Of a DNA stretch of 64,000 bases, positions 23,856-36,933 are shown one piece after another. Origin of the DNA: Phoronis australis (Eukaryota > Phoronida > Phoronidae); contig NMRA01000182.1 in the NCBI GenBank assembly GCA_002633005.1, positions 71,077-135,076 of the forward strand, written 5' to 3'. The number at the start of each line of letters is the position of its first letter. Position 1 is the stretch's first letter. The translations under genes were made by a program, and so were the position numbers. The notes beneath the pieces are model-generated. The model saw only the letters and a program-made list of their open reading frames with translations. It was not told where the DNA came from and did no database searches.

Positions 23856-26800
23856 TAATTATAACGATGACTGGTAAAAATGCCATAAAGAAAGGACCTT
23901 CCCGCTGACACGACCAGCAAAAACACCGCCAGCTTATCGCATACAAAACGAAAATAGATTAAATTACACTATTCAAAGTGGTTCTCTGCCACTGAAACAG
24001 AAACCCAATTATTCATCAAGTATTTTACGGTTTATTCGTAAAGGTTTTGAATTTCTGCTGATGTCAAAGCATTTTCCTGTAGTTTTAAATTTCAAAAAAC
24101 CATCTGTCAGCTGCTCGTCACTTGTTGATTTCCTCCCACAAGGCTATGCAAGTCTCCTTATTTGGAATGGCAAGACATAGACGAAGCACATTTCCCTTAT
24201 ATGGAAAACGTGTCATTAGATCTTTGATATCTGCAAATTATGGCGCAAATAATGCATTTGTGAAATATTTTTCTAGGTAATTCTTTGAGCGCATGCGTGC
24301 ATAGTGGCAGAGAATTTGTAAACTATATCAGGGTGAAAGAGTTTATATTTTCGTCTGTGTTTCTGACGATTTTTTTCTAGAAATTCTTCCAATATTTAAA
24401 GTGAACACTTCTCAAGTGAGCATACTCAAAAAGTAGATTCGCCACGATGTGTTTAAAAGGTATTTTTACGAGTTTTCGCGTTTCAGGTCCCTTTGTGAGA
24501 TTATGTGGACATTTTTCGAAATTTGTGGTTGAGTTACTCCTACCCCCTTACGACAACCTACATACTTCAGTGGTACAGTTCTAACATTGTTAGTGCGCCA
24601 AAATATTCATAAATAATGATTTTAACTAAACAGTTTTATTTTATCTAACAATTAAATCTCGTCGATAATGAATACTTAAAATATGGCAATGCCAATGGAC
24701 TAAAGCGTCTTAGTGAACCGCTTCATCAGCTACTAGAACTCACCGAATAGAGAGTCAATTGTAGCTTCAAATGACAGCAACAATAAAAAAACACCTGCAA
24801 CAAAGTAATGGTAGTAATAGTCAATTTTGTCACCCATTACACCAAAGTCAATAGGATTTCGATGCATACGCAAAATTCTTGTAACAAAATACCATTGAAA
24901 AACTATTGTTCTTACTTGGCACATTCCTGTCATAAAATACTATGAGAAATTCGTATACGATTTGATTTCAAGTTCCCATGCATACGCTAGATTTCACAAT
25001 TCTTCAGAAGTAAATCAAAAGATGAATTTGTCAACGTAAATACCGAATCTTCTAAGGATTTTTCAAAAATTGTTTAGTAAAGACAACACTTAATTAAAAA
25101 AAGAAATACATTTTTTGTACATTTTCCCAAAATTCTTTAGTAAGGTCAACACTTTTTTAAAAACCAGTACATTTTTGTACTAAGACTTTTAAATACTTCA
25201 TGACAAAAGTCGCTTAAAACATTTTAGATATGATGTGTATGATTCTTTTTCAGCTAAATATATTTGCCATCGTCTTAGCTGTTATTCGAAATGGAATTCA
25301 ACTTGGAAAAGCGAAATACAAAGTGAATCGACTGTAAATAGTTCATTTTTCTCTGATTTATTAGGCGACCGAAATCCACACAGACGCATTTAGAACATTA
25401 TACAATGTACATGCTTTTGTCAGTATCGATTATGTTTCACGACATGAATGCATTCCCTGTACTCGAGACTGTAATCGGCCTTTATTTTTGGCTAAATATG
25501 CTCTTTTACACAACCAAGCAGAACAAGGTTGATGTGTAGACCTGATTGTTTCAAACAACAGACCCTTACTTGCGTGAACACATAGATTTTTATATACAGG
25601 GTGAAGAAAATGTTGCCAACGTTTTGCTTCTTAAAAGTATTTTTGACAAAATCACTACCAAACTTTTTAAATCAAGCCTGCTGCGAGTGGATGACATTTC
25701 TACCAAGTTACAAAACATAATGATATTGTCATTATATTATTTATTTAAAATTCGAGAATACTTGAGCGTAAACTCAAATATCATTTGCCTTTTGGTGTAC
25801 AGTAACTCATAATTATTTGATGCAGAGACCATTGAGATCTTCTGAATGCACAACTTGCCAGGTAGTCATACGTCCATACGCCAAAACATGACACTATTGG
25901 CCCTCGTTGGTTCGAGGACACGAATGCCAATTGGTGACTTAGCGTTTTGATGCGGTGCTTAGCAAAGGAGTGTAAGAAGGTATTAACACTCCTGGGGTTC
26001 TACAAGAGTGGAGCAACCCCGTATAGCGTTAAATGTGATACCAAGTTTGTGCGGAACGACATCAGCCGAAGACACTTAATGTTTATTTACGAGGTTATTT
26101 GTTGATACAGATAAGCTAAACAGCACTGAGGAGCTGAATAGAGAAATCATTGCACAAATCTGAGACATACACCAAAACGAATGTTGTCCAGTAGTCACAA
26201 ACTTTTTTGCTACCTGCAACTGTGCGTACATTCACTAGCAATGCGGTGAACAGGCATTTTAAATAGGCAATAAAACGTATAAACGCTTTTGTTATTTAAT
26301 AGAAACTTCATCCACTCGATGAAATTTTGATTTGTAAATATTAACAGTAATTTTTTATTTAAAAAATCAAAACACGTGTTACATTTTTGAGTCACACTGT
26401 ATCAGCTTATTTCAAGATTCGTCATCGCTTTTGAGTATGAACTATTTCAATGTATTTCTCAGTCACAATAATTGCATCTTGAAGAAACAGGAAGTAATTT
26501 CGTTAACCAGCCATGCACGCGTGGCAATCGTTGCCGAGCATTAGTTTTGAGAATCGTACCGTGTGAATATTAAAGAGGCCCGAAGGAAAGCAAACAAGGG
26601 GGGATGGAGGCACAATTATCACATCGAGATATCAGAGTTTAATAATAACAATTCTCTTTTTTAATATGTTCGTAATAGCATATCTAAATATTTGAATACT
26701 TACATTAGATTCTACTTACATGTACATAGTTCTATGTATACTACTTTCATCTGTGAACTGTCTACAACCAAGATATAATGCTTTAGGATTTCTGGATTTG

Positions 26801-28430
26801 TCATTATTTTCCTTGCATGTTCTCTGTATTCTTCAATCAATGTATATCACCTTGATAAAACAATTCTCTTTTCATTAACTATGATTTCTTATTAATAAAA
26901 ATCTTCGAAATAACTACTATTCATAGAAAATGTATCGATATACATATTGGAATAAACCTACTGAGAATATTGTCTTTGTGAAATTCCCAAATGTTGAGCT
27001 TCAAGTTCTCCAAACTTCCATCCATTCGATGGCAACCAACGCTGTTGTTGTTTTTTTTCGTCCAATACACAGTCCCATTTTTGTTTGTTTTGGCCGCATG
27101 TCTTTAAACCGGTTTGCTTCACAGTGAACATATTTTGTGTTTTTTCGACCAAGTTCAAATTTTATCTACTTCTCTTGGTGGCTGTTTACCAGTGCACATT
27201 TTTTTGGGGCAAGGGGCAATTGCCTCCACGAGAGAACTCGTCTTTAAGGACCCCTTTATACGAAAGACTTTACCTTTAAAAACTGAGAAAGAGAGACAGT
27301 AAATGCTTTCATCGAGTGGCCCTGAAAGAAGTGGCCTTCCTTAGCGGTAAGGCCCGATTTCACAAAAACCTGAAAACAGAGACGTAGTTCATTCCATCAC
27401 TGCCCCCGCCCTTCCGTGAGGGACCCTTTAGCTTGAGAAAACACAAATAAAACCAAAACATTAAAAAGTTGTCAACGGATGCCATTAACTGGCCATATCT
27501 GAGGAACGGTGCGGCTAAATATTGAAGGGTATTTCAAAAACAGGAAAACTCTTTGTCAACTCAAGCATTCCATGATATGCAATTTCAACAAAACATTACA
27601 AAAATAAGCGGCAGATGACTCCAGTATAGCTTCACAGAAAGGTTTCCATAGACAAATACAGAACCTTCTTGAATTTAGAAACTTGATTCAAAATCTCCGC
27701 TCTAAGCAGATCAAGCGGGGAAATAGTTTATCATTAATTTCATTCACAAGGTACTTCTGCATGCCGTGTGAGAGGCTACATGCAGGGCTAAGTGCATTGC
27801 AACGTTTGCCCACTTGATCAATTTGTTCCCGTAGGATATCCGATTGTTTGACGATTCCGCAATGACGGCTCGCGTCATATCAGGTTTTAAGAAAATATTT
27901 TCGTTCACACTATAGCGCGAGCTAAATTTCAGCATCAATACGATGAAGTAGTTCTACAGAATACTGAAGAAAGATCGTCTGTTGTCGTGTTTGCTGTTTC
28001 CATATACATTATGGATTTTTTATTGTGTTCATCATTACGTATTGTAGGAAAATAAACAATAACCTGTCGCATTATGTCGATATCTATTGTCGGCCAGTTC
28101 ATCGTAAGAGGTGCGCTTTCATCATAACGTGTTTGAGTTGTACGGTCGAATTACACGAGTGGACAGTCTTTTAAGAGCTTCTTCTCTAGTCAGTGTCAGC
28201 GCTGATAAAAAGCAAATAGTGCTGATGTGTGTACGTCAAACAGCGTGAATACACGATGTAGTTTATGGTGAAACACTTAGGTCTCGGACGAAGATTGGTG
28301 TCAAAAGACTGAAACCTCACCTGGACGCTTGTAATTTGCTCACGATTCTCCTTCGATCTCGAAAATAATTCCAAAGGAAAAGCGAATGCTAACAAGTGCT
28401 AGAAGGCTCGTCAACATGGACAAGCTAAGC
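23856..28430. other. Intergenic, no gene seen
   Basis: AT-rich; the frames are short and lie in all registers. No RNA gene or mobile element was recognised. The right end approaches the promoter of the 28524 gene. Confidence 0.45.
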
Positions 28431-28431
28431 C

Positions 28432-28439
28432 TATATAAT
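28432..28439 (+). promoter_or_regulatory. Candidate TATA box of gene C
   Basis: TATATAAT 85 bp before the ATG at 28524, which would put the start of transcription near 28465 and give a short 5'UTR. TATA-like words are common in AT-rich DNA, so this is tentative. A weak acceptor (CTAAACAG at 28496-28503) offers the alternative of a 5'UTR intron. Confidence 0.35.
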
Positions 28440-28523
28440 GATGACCTATAATTTAGGCGGACCGTTGGATAAAACATATATTGTGTAATCCGTGACTAAA
28501 CAGAGCTAAAGAAAAATAACACA

Positions 28524-29981
28524 ATGTCAACTTCGCGACAGTTTGAGACGGTGTACCAGGAGAGTGCAACACCGATCGACTTATCTAAAGTAGTGGTATC
28601 CTATGCTGTACCGGTGGCGGGTAGCAAAGGTGCGATTAAATATTTACGTTTGTCATCTAGATCATTGGGCAGCGTCCAATTACCTGCCAAGCCGGGCTCA
28701 AGAGACGCCACAGATAGCGACACAAAGATTATCTCTACATTGAAGGAGAGCAACACAGAAAGTTTTGCCGACGACAATCTCGATAACGAGATGCCGACAC
28801 CAGCCGCCACTTCAACGGTGGTGAAGAGTTGTCATAGGTGTAACAACACTTTACGTACTTTGCACCCAAAAGGTCCACCTCCTATGAAACCGTTTCCTCT
28901 TCAGTCAATGCCTAGCCGAACCAGTCAAATGATGAAACGCAAAACTCTCCTCGAAGGAAGCGGCGGAGATGGAAAACAGCGTCGTACTTTTTGGCGTGCA
29001 ATGTCACTGACACCTGGTGAGCGTGATTTATACAACAACTATCTTTCTAATTCTGGGCTATCACTGAATGACAAAAAGTTACCTAATTTAGATAATAGTA
29101 GGCTTAAAGACTTTATAATCAGCCAACAGGAATCGTCCACATTTTCCTGGATCGAACGACGTTCTAAGTCAGACTTAGACGGTCGCCAAAGTCACCCTAT
29201 TCCAACGCCATACAGAGACACCAAGACGTCGGAGGGCCGTAGGAAGCGTCTGTCACTGGATCCGTCGGATTTGTCCAGGCGTACCCAAACTCCTTTGCTA
29301 GCGGACTCTAGGGTGCACGACAGAATTAAACGAAAACAGAGCCGACAGTCGTCATGGACGTCATTCGGTGACGAGATTCGTCAAAAATTGGCGACTGATA
29401 CGCACCCACCAACCGCCAACGTGAATTATGCAAGTCGTAATGATTCTGCACCGAGCTTGTCTTCATCAAGGTCAGACATCAATCGCTCTCACCTGCCTAT
29501 TACACGACAAACTAAGCGCTCACAGTTTAGTAATCTACCCTCAAACTTCGCAGTTCGGAGTGGAGCAAAAACATATTCTTCGTGGAGTGAGGAAAGTTTC
29601 GATTTTAACAGCTCTGTGCCCAAACCACAACAGTCTCCAAAAACTGTCAGGAAAATAAAAGCTGACAACGACTCGTTCACTGGTTACTTTTCAAGAATTT
29701 CCGTAGGACTGAATGACAATCCATACGCGAATTACGTAGGCACGCGCAACCAAATGGAGACTGTCGTCTGCGCTAACTGCAAGCATCTGGACCTTCAGTC
29801 GTGCGCTGTGCAGTTGTCGCCCCGACCTCCGCTCAACTCACCAGACATTCCGGAAAAGATGGAGCGCCAACTGAGACACGTTAAGGCACCCATCGTAAAC
29901 TCTCTACCGGACAGTGGTCACGGGTCGGAAAGGAGCCGATCCGCAAGTACCAAAAAGGTTGACATAGTAATTCCCACTTAA
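28524..29981 (+). CDS. Unknown single-exon protein C (485 aa), degenerate Cys motif
   Basis: Uninterrupted 485-codon frame with an A-rich start context (CACAATGTC). The protein is Ser/Arg-rich and probably disordered. Three blocks tie it to its neighbours. Residues 416-430 read CANCKHLDLQSCAVQ, aligning to CQFCDVLGKGSCKYC of the 40716 protein with the last Cys replaced by Gln. Residues 184-198 read KKLPNLDNSRLKDFI, aligning to KKYLPNLTMSEIQDTI of the 19207 protein. Residues 163-171 read TPGERDLYN, resembling TPREREFYTN of the 50163 protein. There is also a CxxC at 103-106. Residues 463-468 are DSGHGS, which fits the beta-TrCP degron DSGxxS. Function unknown. Confidence 0.86.
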   Translation: MSTSRQFETVYQESATPIDLSKVVVSYAVPVAGSKGAIKYLRLSSRSLGSVQLPAKPGSRDATDSDTKIISTLKESNTESFADDNLDNEMPTPAATSTVVKSCHRCNNTLRTLHPKGPPPMKPFPLQSMPSRTSQMMKRKTLLEGSGGDGKQRRTFWRAMSLTPGERDLYNNYLSNSGLSLNDKKLPNLDNSRLKDFIISQQESSTFSWIERRSKSDLDGRQSHPIPTPYRDTKTSEGRRKRLSLDPSDLSRRTQTPLLADSRVHDRIKRKQSRQSSWTSFGDEIRQKLATDTHPPTANVNYASRNDSAPSLSSSRSDINRSHLPITRQTKRSQFSNLPSNFAVRSGAKTYSSWSEESFDFNSSVPKPQQSPKTVRKIKADNDSFTGYFSRISVGLNDNPYANYVGTRNQMETVVCANCKHLDLQSCAVQLSPRPPLNSPDIPEKMERQLRHVKAPIVNSLPDSGHGSERSRSASTKKVDIVIPT

Positions 29982-30957
29982 TATATTCACAAGTTATTGT
30001 CTCAATTTTTGAAATGCTCAAAGTGAACAATGCCAAGAAATGTTGCATGTGCCATTTGCTCAATTAGGTCCCAGATTCCTGTGCGTAATGTCAAATTATG
30101 CACTGTTATTTATTCGGAGATTTATTTCTTATTTGACAAACCACATGTCTTTTACGTTCTCTGATATTGTTTTGTTCATGCATAACGCAACGTAATGTTT
30201 ATCGCCACTTTGCACTGCACGAGCTACAATTGTGTAAATGTATTGTATGAGTATCTGAAATGTATACACAAATTTGCCAAGTGACGTGGACTAGTTCATT
30301 TGAGGTGAAACCGTACAAGCATATATTAGGTGATTATAAGTTTTCTTTAAATGCTCTTTGCCGTTGTGGTTTACCTCGTATTATTATGTTACATCTTTAG
30401 AATATATTTTTGCATTCGGTTAAGGCAAATGGACGATCCCTAATTATCCAGTTGTTTGTACACTACAACCCTTTCCCGTCTACGCGGTACTTTACCGTGT
30501 AAAGACAACCAGGAGTGTTAGCAAATATTGTCATATTACTATAAAAAATGTTATCTCGCAAAATTTGTTTGTCAAACTGGTCTATAACTTTATTGTGAAA
30601 AAACACTGAGTAGCCATTTTGATCTCAGGCACCCAGTTTTCACATGTACACGTGACTTCCTCCATGTTGATGTATTTGTATGTATGGGTTGAAACTAGAT
30701 ACATGTATGCACATTGATCAATTTGGCATATGAAAAGTGTTCCATTTCCATAGAATCGTTATTTTTTCGATTTTCAATTTGCAAGTGCAAAATGCAAATG
30801 CCATCTTTTCATCAAGAGCGCATGGGCATTTCTGCAGACTACCTGGGTGTTAATTAATTAAGTTCTACTTTGACTGCTTTAGGTCGATATAAAGCTCTTC
30901 CTGTTACAGTTTATACAGTGTTGGAACAAACAGTCAATCAATGTCAGTGATTATTGA

Positions 30958-30963
30958 AATAAA
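30958..30963 (+). terminator. Candidate poly(A) signal of gene C
   Basis: AATAAA about 0.98 kb after the stop, the first canonical hexamer I find. A nearer variant signal could be used instead. Confidence 0.3.
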
Positions 30964-33130
30964 TCATTCATATACTCAATGCACGATACTACCTGTAAAA
31001 TGCACGTATTCAGCTATAAAAGAACGAAATTAAAATGAAATTATTGACCAACTCTCTGGATATCTGTGAGTTAGTTTTTAATACCTTGGAAACCAGATTA
31101 GTGGTTGAAAACAGATACATCGGTAAGGGCATAACTCATAAGACAGATAAGCCAGTCTTATGCTTTTATGGAATGTTGTTTTACCTATGTATATATCTGT
31201 GGTCACACGATCTTGTTTCCATGGAATAACAGAAAACAATTCTTAAGAGGATGGCCAAAGTCACAGGTCAGCAGAGACCTCCGCAACACCTCAGTTTCTT
31301 TCGCATCCGCAAATTTCGCTTCAGAGGCGCACGCCATATACGGATGAGCGGCCGTCGGACATTCGGCTAGTCATGTGTCTTGCAAACTGCGTGACTGAAA
31401 TTCGGACAAGCCCGCAGACAAGGTCGAAGCTACGAAAATACCCGAGGTGTTCTGAATGCCTGAGTTGATTGAACAGGATTCGAAGCCTGGTTAAAAAATT
31501 ATACCGTTTGCCCATGCGCCTGTATGTGACGCTGCTGCGGAAGTCGACTCACGCGTCTACGTGAAAAAACATTTAAGCAAAAGGTTTTGGAAAGGACACG
31601 TAAGTGAAACTTGATTGATGTAGATGTTGACTTTAAGTCAATTTAATGTGAATTGTTTGATTAAAAATATCGAAAGTGGACAAACGACACACAAAAACTC
31701 CTATAAGTGAAGCATATATGCGCATGCGCGTGTCTGTATACAAAACACTTGAATAAACGTTTCTGTAGAATAAAGCGCATCATTTTGGATATGGGCGCAT
31801 GAGCCTAAGCGCGTCTATTCACTGTAAATTGGTGTAGGTACTTGACTGTGCTTTGGTTTTATCTGATTTATTTCGGGTGAAATTGGTAGGCAAGTCCTCG
31901 AATTGACGGACCATAAAGTTAGTTAAAATAATCTAGTTGAACTTTAAAATGGCATAGTCGGCAAACAATGATCCATGAAAAAAGTCTTTAACAGTTGTTT
32001 GAAACATTTTAGTAAAAAATACGTCGATTTCCTCACATGAATGTGTTTTATTTTGCGTTTCATTTTTGTAAAATTCTGAAAAGTCAGTGATCCTAGACGT
32101 TCCCGGGAGCGGAACTACGTGACATTCAGACACTTCCTTGCTCCCACGTTCACTTTGTCCAGTACATAATCTTGAAACTCATACATGTTGTCTAGCAACA
32201 GCAGAGCACTCTGGTAATAGTTACTTCCTGAAAACTGCATAGGTTGGCAAAACCTCATTGTCAGGTTATCGGGTTTCAATGAGGATTTTCAGGAAAGAGA
32301 GTTTTGCATACTTATGCCGCCGACTGGCAGAGACTCGGTTAATTAGTTAAAGACTGAAAATCAAACTTTTCAAAAATAATTTTACATTTACACTTTAATT
32401 CAATCAAAAGTAATCATAAATGTCATTATGCTATGTCTGGAAAGCGACAGAGGAATGCAAATCCACCCAGCTCCATTGAACAAGCCACGCATTTCTATAG
32501 ATGGCGTGGCAGTCCAGCACTCGATTTCATTCCCAAATGCTTTTTCTAGAAAGGTTACTCCCGAACTTGCTTGATCTTTTCGCCTCTTTATCTTACATGT
32601 GTTGAAGAGATGGCCCGTTGCATTTCTCACGCCGGCTTTGATTAGCATTACACGCGCCCACGTCTTCCATTACCAAAGCCTAAAGGTACCCAACAACGAA
32701 ATAATTCTTAAGGTAGCCTCTTCGAGTTCATTTAAATTTAAGTGAACTCCAGTTAAAGTTAACTGAAATTTTTGTTAGAATTCGGTGATTTAAAACGAAT
32801 TACAAAAGCGCAACATTTTTGTAGCTTCATAATGCTAGTCAAGCTGATATTTTCGAAAAGTTAGCCCTACCCAAAATATCCCCAAAATGTAGTTTTTGAC
32901 CATAAAAACAATTGTATCTTATTAACAGTTGGAGACTGCACGGTTGTGTTCTTTCAGCTGAAGTTTCCTGCTTTTCTTGAGCAAACCACCAGAACCTCGT
33001 TATTTGTGGACTGGATTCGTGTAATCCTATTGAACCATATTTGTAATAAACCTCTAGTAAAAATCAACAGTTGATAAATCATGGAATTTCGTCCCATAAC
33101 AACTAGGGATGACGAATTACCTGATAACTC

Positions 33131-33203
33131 ATGGGCGGCGCGCCATAGGGCGCTGGCGGGGGGGCTATAGCCCCAAATTATTTAAGTGCTGCTCCGCCCA
33201 TGT
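33131..33203. repeat. 73 bp GC-rich foldback
   Basis: CATGGGCGGCGC at the left end and GCTCCGCCCATG at the right are inverted with one mismatch, enclosing CCATAGGGCGCTGG and a GGGGGGGCTATAGCCCC hairpin. It is much more GC-rich than its surroundings, which suggests a tiny MITE or a remnant. Confidence 0.6.
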
Positions 33204-34750
33204 CACATGTAAATGATTTCTGCAACTTCCACCATTTATCATTTATCAGTGGTCGTCGATCGGCTGCTTTCAAACTATAAACCCATCATTTTATCCAGTA
33301 ATTTGCCGACTCAATATGTACATTTGTGATCTCCAGAGTTCGTGAAACTGATAAGTTTGTGAGTAACTTACACATTAGTGCTGTTTCACTAAAATTTCGT
33401 AACGTAACATAACGTCACGTTTTCTTGAACTGGACCCGTACGAAGCAATGACATGGAAGAAGTGCAGATATTTTCTGCAAATTGAGTCGTGTAGCCATGT
33501 TTTAAAAAGTGAAACCAAGGAATGCAAGAAGCTTTCACGTCTAAAATTTGTTCAGTTCTAATGATTAGGCATATCGTTACGTTACAACTCGGTTGTAATT
33601 TTTATTTATGGGAGTACACATTTTCCAATAAACGGAAATGTACTACCAATTATATGTTTGATTGACTATTTCCTTTGACAAACGTTGTTATGCAACACCT
33701 GCGTAACCTCGCCTGTGTTAGTTCTCACGGCTTAACACGTCAATACAGACAAACACAAAAAGTCAATACATGCACGCAATCTTGCTACGAAATTCGCAAC
33801 TTTTCGGATTTAAACCAGTAAAACCAAAGAGTATGACAGTTTATATTTTTGCAAATATAAAACAGCGGAAGGGATTTTTCAACCCACGTCGATAAATTGT
33901 AAATACTTTATTTATGACTACCCGGTATGTGTGTTTTAATTGTTTCTAAATTTATCTTACTGCAGGACACATTAGAAAAATGTCCGAATCTCAAGGCGAT
34001 CATTAAAACATGCATGAGTCGCAAATGGTTTTCTAGTTGAAAACACCAAAGTACGGAACTGGAATTGAAAAATGTAAACACTTCATGTATTTTTCATTAA
34101 AACTTGAAAACGCTTGCATGTATACTTGCTCATTTTTTGTTCCCTAATTTCCAACAGTATCTCTCTACCGCCGTCCCTCAGTCAAGTCCCCTCCCCCATC
34201 TTAGTTCTCCCTCCGTGTCTTCTTCCCTTCAACCCTCACAAACTCCTCCTCACCTTTTCAGCATGGCCTCCTTCCTTGTTTCGTTCCCTCCCTATACTAG
34301 CGGTCTGAAAACTACCACGGACACAAATTGGTTTCTTTTTGCTATATACTGCAAACAATTCATTTCTACATTGATAATAAAACAATCATTAGGAGGAAAA
34401 ACGTTAACACACAACATTCTGTAACCCCAAACGATCACACATCTTCAGGTGAAATTTTTGAAAATTTAATAACAATTTCCTGAGTTTGGCTCAATTTCCG
34501 TTTGAAATGACGAAAGAAGAAAAGATTAGGCCAAAGGTTAATCAATTGCAAAATTATCTTAACCATAACCTTTTTAATATTAAAACATCATAAAAGGTAC
34601 AAATATCCGTCACCCAACTTCTTAGAAAGTAGATGACTGTATAGTATAAGATTAAAATTTACGAATTTTTTTGTATGCGCGATATTTACTACGCCATCTG
34701 AAAAATGTTTGAAGTCTTTTCGTACGCTTGAAAATGACGTATGTGGCTAG

Positions 34751-36356
34751 CTTAAAACTTTTGAAGAGTGTTGAACAATATGTATCGGAGATTATGACAA
34801 GCGTTTCAAATGGCACAGCCACCTTAAACAAGGAATGTTTACTAATTTCTTCAATCTCCATATCAAATTACACCTCCGCGTACTTTTAAAGCTGTCAGTT
34901 TATAATGGAGAATACAGATTGAGTACTTTGGACAGTTTAAATGCGCTTCAATCGATTTTAGTTTTCCATTTAAAGCAAACATTGCTTTTTTCAATTGTCA
35001 GACGTCTCAGTCACGTGCGCAAACAAGTATATAATAAAAATACCGCAGCGTACTTAACTCAACATTCGTGGAGCCGTCACCTTTAAGGTGTAATAAACGA
35101 TTATACAACTTGTCATTTTGTTGAATTTCATGGACTCATACCACTTACTTCGTAAACAAACACGCAATAATGTGAATTACCTTACTGCAGGCAGTTCGCA
35201 GTTGCCGTATCATGTAATGACACAAGGTATTTTCACACCGAAAAAAGCATGACTATTCTTGTAATATCGGACATCAAAAATAAAGTGACCATGTCTGCCT
35301 TTTATAATTGTGCTTTACTTGTAGACTGTATCCCTTTGCCCGGACTATTATTGAGCAGACTCATGAAATGTCGATTTCCAAGACTTGTTGCTTAATAGTT
35401 CTGGTTGAGCCGCCTCGTGTACTAGCCGGTCTCATCACCTGTTGAGGGCAGCGAGTACTCTCGCTGGTTCCCTGCGTGCCGCTAGGTGGTCGGTAGCCAG
35501 CATGGCTAGGCACGTAGGGAACCAGCGAGGCGAGTACTGTGACACAAGCGTCCTCTATTGTTTAACATGAAACTAATCATGCAGAGACGAATATCCCTTT
35601 CCGTAGATCTGGCCGGGGCGCTCTCAAAGAAAACTGACTTATAGCTAAGGCAAATCTTATACTTCAGTCAGCATTAAGAGCAAACATAAATTTGTCTTAA
35701 GTCTGTTTCAAGAAAATAATCTTAAGTTTGACTTAAGTTTTTGACTCTTAAAAGTTTTGTCTTAAATTTGACGTAACTTACCGGATGATGTGGAAGCCAA
35801 GTTTCAAACTCTGGAGGTTGGAACTAAACTTGGTTTCTTGGAACGGCCGGGCGCCTGGACTTGGCTGGTCACGGAGGAGCATATGACGTGTATTTGGCCG
35901 AACTTAAGCATGCTAAGATCTCCCGTCCTCGGTGAACTTGAATCCAACACCAAGTCACCGCAGCCCACCGAATTCCGCTCGGCCCTGATCGTTACCATTT
36001 TCTCCCACAGTCCCAGTTGTCACCAGCTTCACCCCTCCCCGATCTCCATCAAGCCTACTTTAGTGGGTTATTTTTCATTTTCCTGTGTGTCTTTCGCTGT
36101 TGATATGATGCGGTTTGTAACTTTCCCCGGCCCTTTCTTTACTCCAGTGGTTGCTGCTCCTTCTTGACTTCTTCGAATTTCTTGTAGCACCTAGGGCAAT
36201 GCCCCTTTCTGATCCCACCCTTCTCCCAATACACCTATGTTCTTTTCGTGCTATTGACATCAAGAGAGGAAAGAGTGAGACAGCACATTTATGTCAATAC
36301 AAGACAAGATGCCTAAGGTATACCTACAGCCAAACAACGGTATCAGCAATTTGACT
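34751..36356. repeat. Duplicated segment, left copy (probable haplotype 1)
   Basis: Matches 36934-39211 from CTTAAAACTTTTGAAGAG to ATCAGCAATTTGACT with scattered substitutions and small indels. It lacks the 625 bp element present in the right copy. Its right end is exactly the edge of the N gap, and the right copy starts exactly at the other edge. The 125-codon frame at 35790-36167 is not kept in the other copy and is not called as a gene. Several CTTAAGT words lie at 35690-35770. Confidence 0.9.
35451..35538. repeat. Long hairpin, ~30 bp arms
   Basis: Arm 35451-35480 (GAGTACTC, TCGCTGGTTCCCT, CGTGCC) is the inverse of 35509-35538, with one mismatch and a 3 bp bulge, around a 28 bp loop. In the right copy the same right arm is split by the 625 bp element. 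Confidence 0.8.
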
Positions 36357-36933
36357 NNNNNNNNNNNNNNNNNNNNNNNNNNNNNNNNNNNNNNNNNNNN
36401 NNNNNNNNNNNNNNNNNNNNNNNNNNNNNNNNNNNNNNNNNNNNNNNNNNNNNNNNNNNNNNNNNNNNNNNNNNNNNNNNNNNNNNNNNNNNNNNNNNNN
36501 NNNNNNNNNNNNNNNNNNNNNNNNNNNNNNNNNNNNNNNNNNNNNNNNNNNNNNNNNNNNNNNNNNNNNNNNNNNNNNNNNNNNNNNNNNNNNNNNNNNN
36601 NNNNNNNNNNNNNNNNNNNNNNNNNNNNNNNNNNNNNNNNNNNNNNNNNNNNNNNNNNNNNNNNNNNNNNNNNNNNNNNNNNNNNNNNNNNNNNNNNNNN
36701 NNNNNNNNNNNNNNNNNNNNNNNNNNNNNNNNNNNNNNNNNNNNNNNNNNNNNNNNNNNNNNNNNNNNNNNNNNNNNNNNNNNNNNNNNNNNNNNNNNNN
36801 NNNNNNNNNNNNNNNNNNNNNNNNNNNNNNNNNNNNNNNNNNNNNNNNNNNNNNNNNNNNNNNNNNNNNNNNNNNNNNNNNNNNNNNNNNNNNNNNNNNN
36901 NNNNNNNNNNNNNNNNNNNNNNNNNNNNNNNNN
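36357..36933. other. Assembly gap, 577 N
   Basis: Run of N whose two flanks belong to the two copies of the same segment. The gap is therefore probably not real missing sequence between neighbouring contigs. Confidence 0.97.

Larger units (their letters stand above)
29982..34750. other. 3'UTR then intergenic, no gene seen
   Basis: Only short frames. A pyrimidine-rich stretch at about 34160-34270 opens a 106-codon Ser/Pro frame through composition alone. A small inverted repeat at 33131-33203 is listed separately. Confidence 0.45.

Noticed and set aside
35790-36167. 125-codon frame in the left duplicated segment
   Set aside because: The frame is broken differently in the right copy (38677-38940), and composition is not protein-like.
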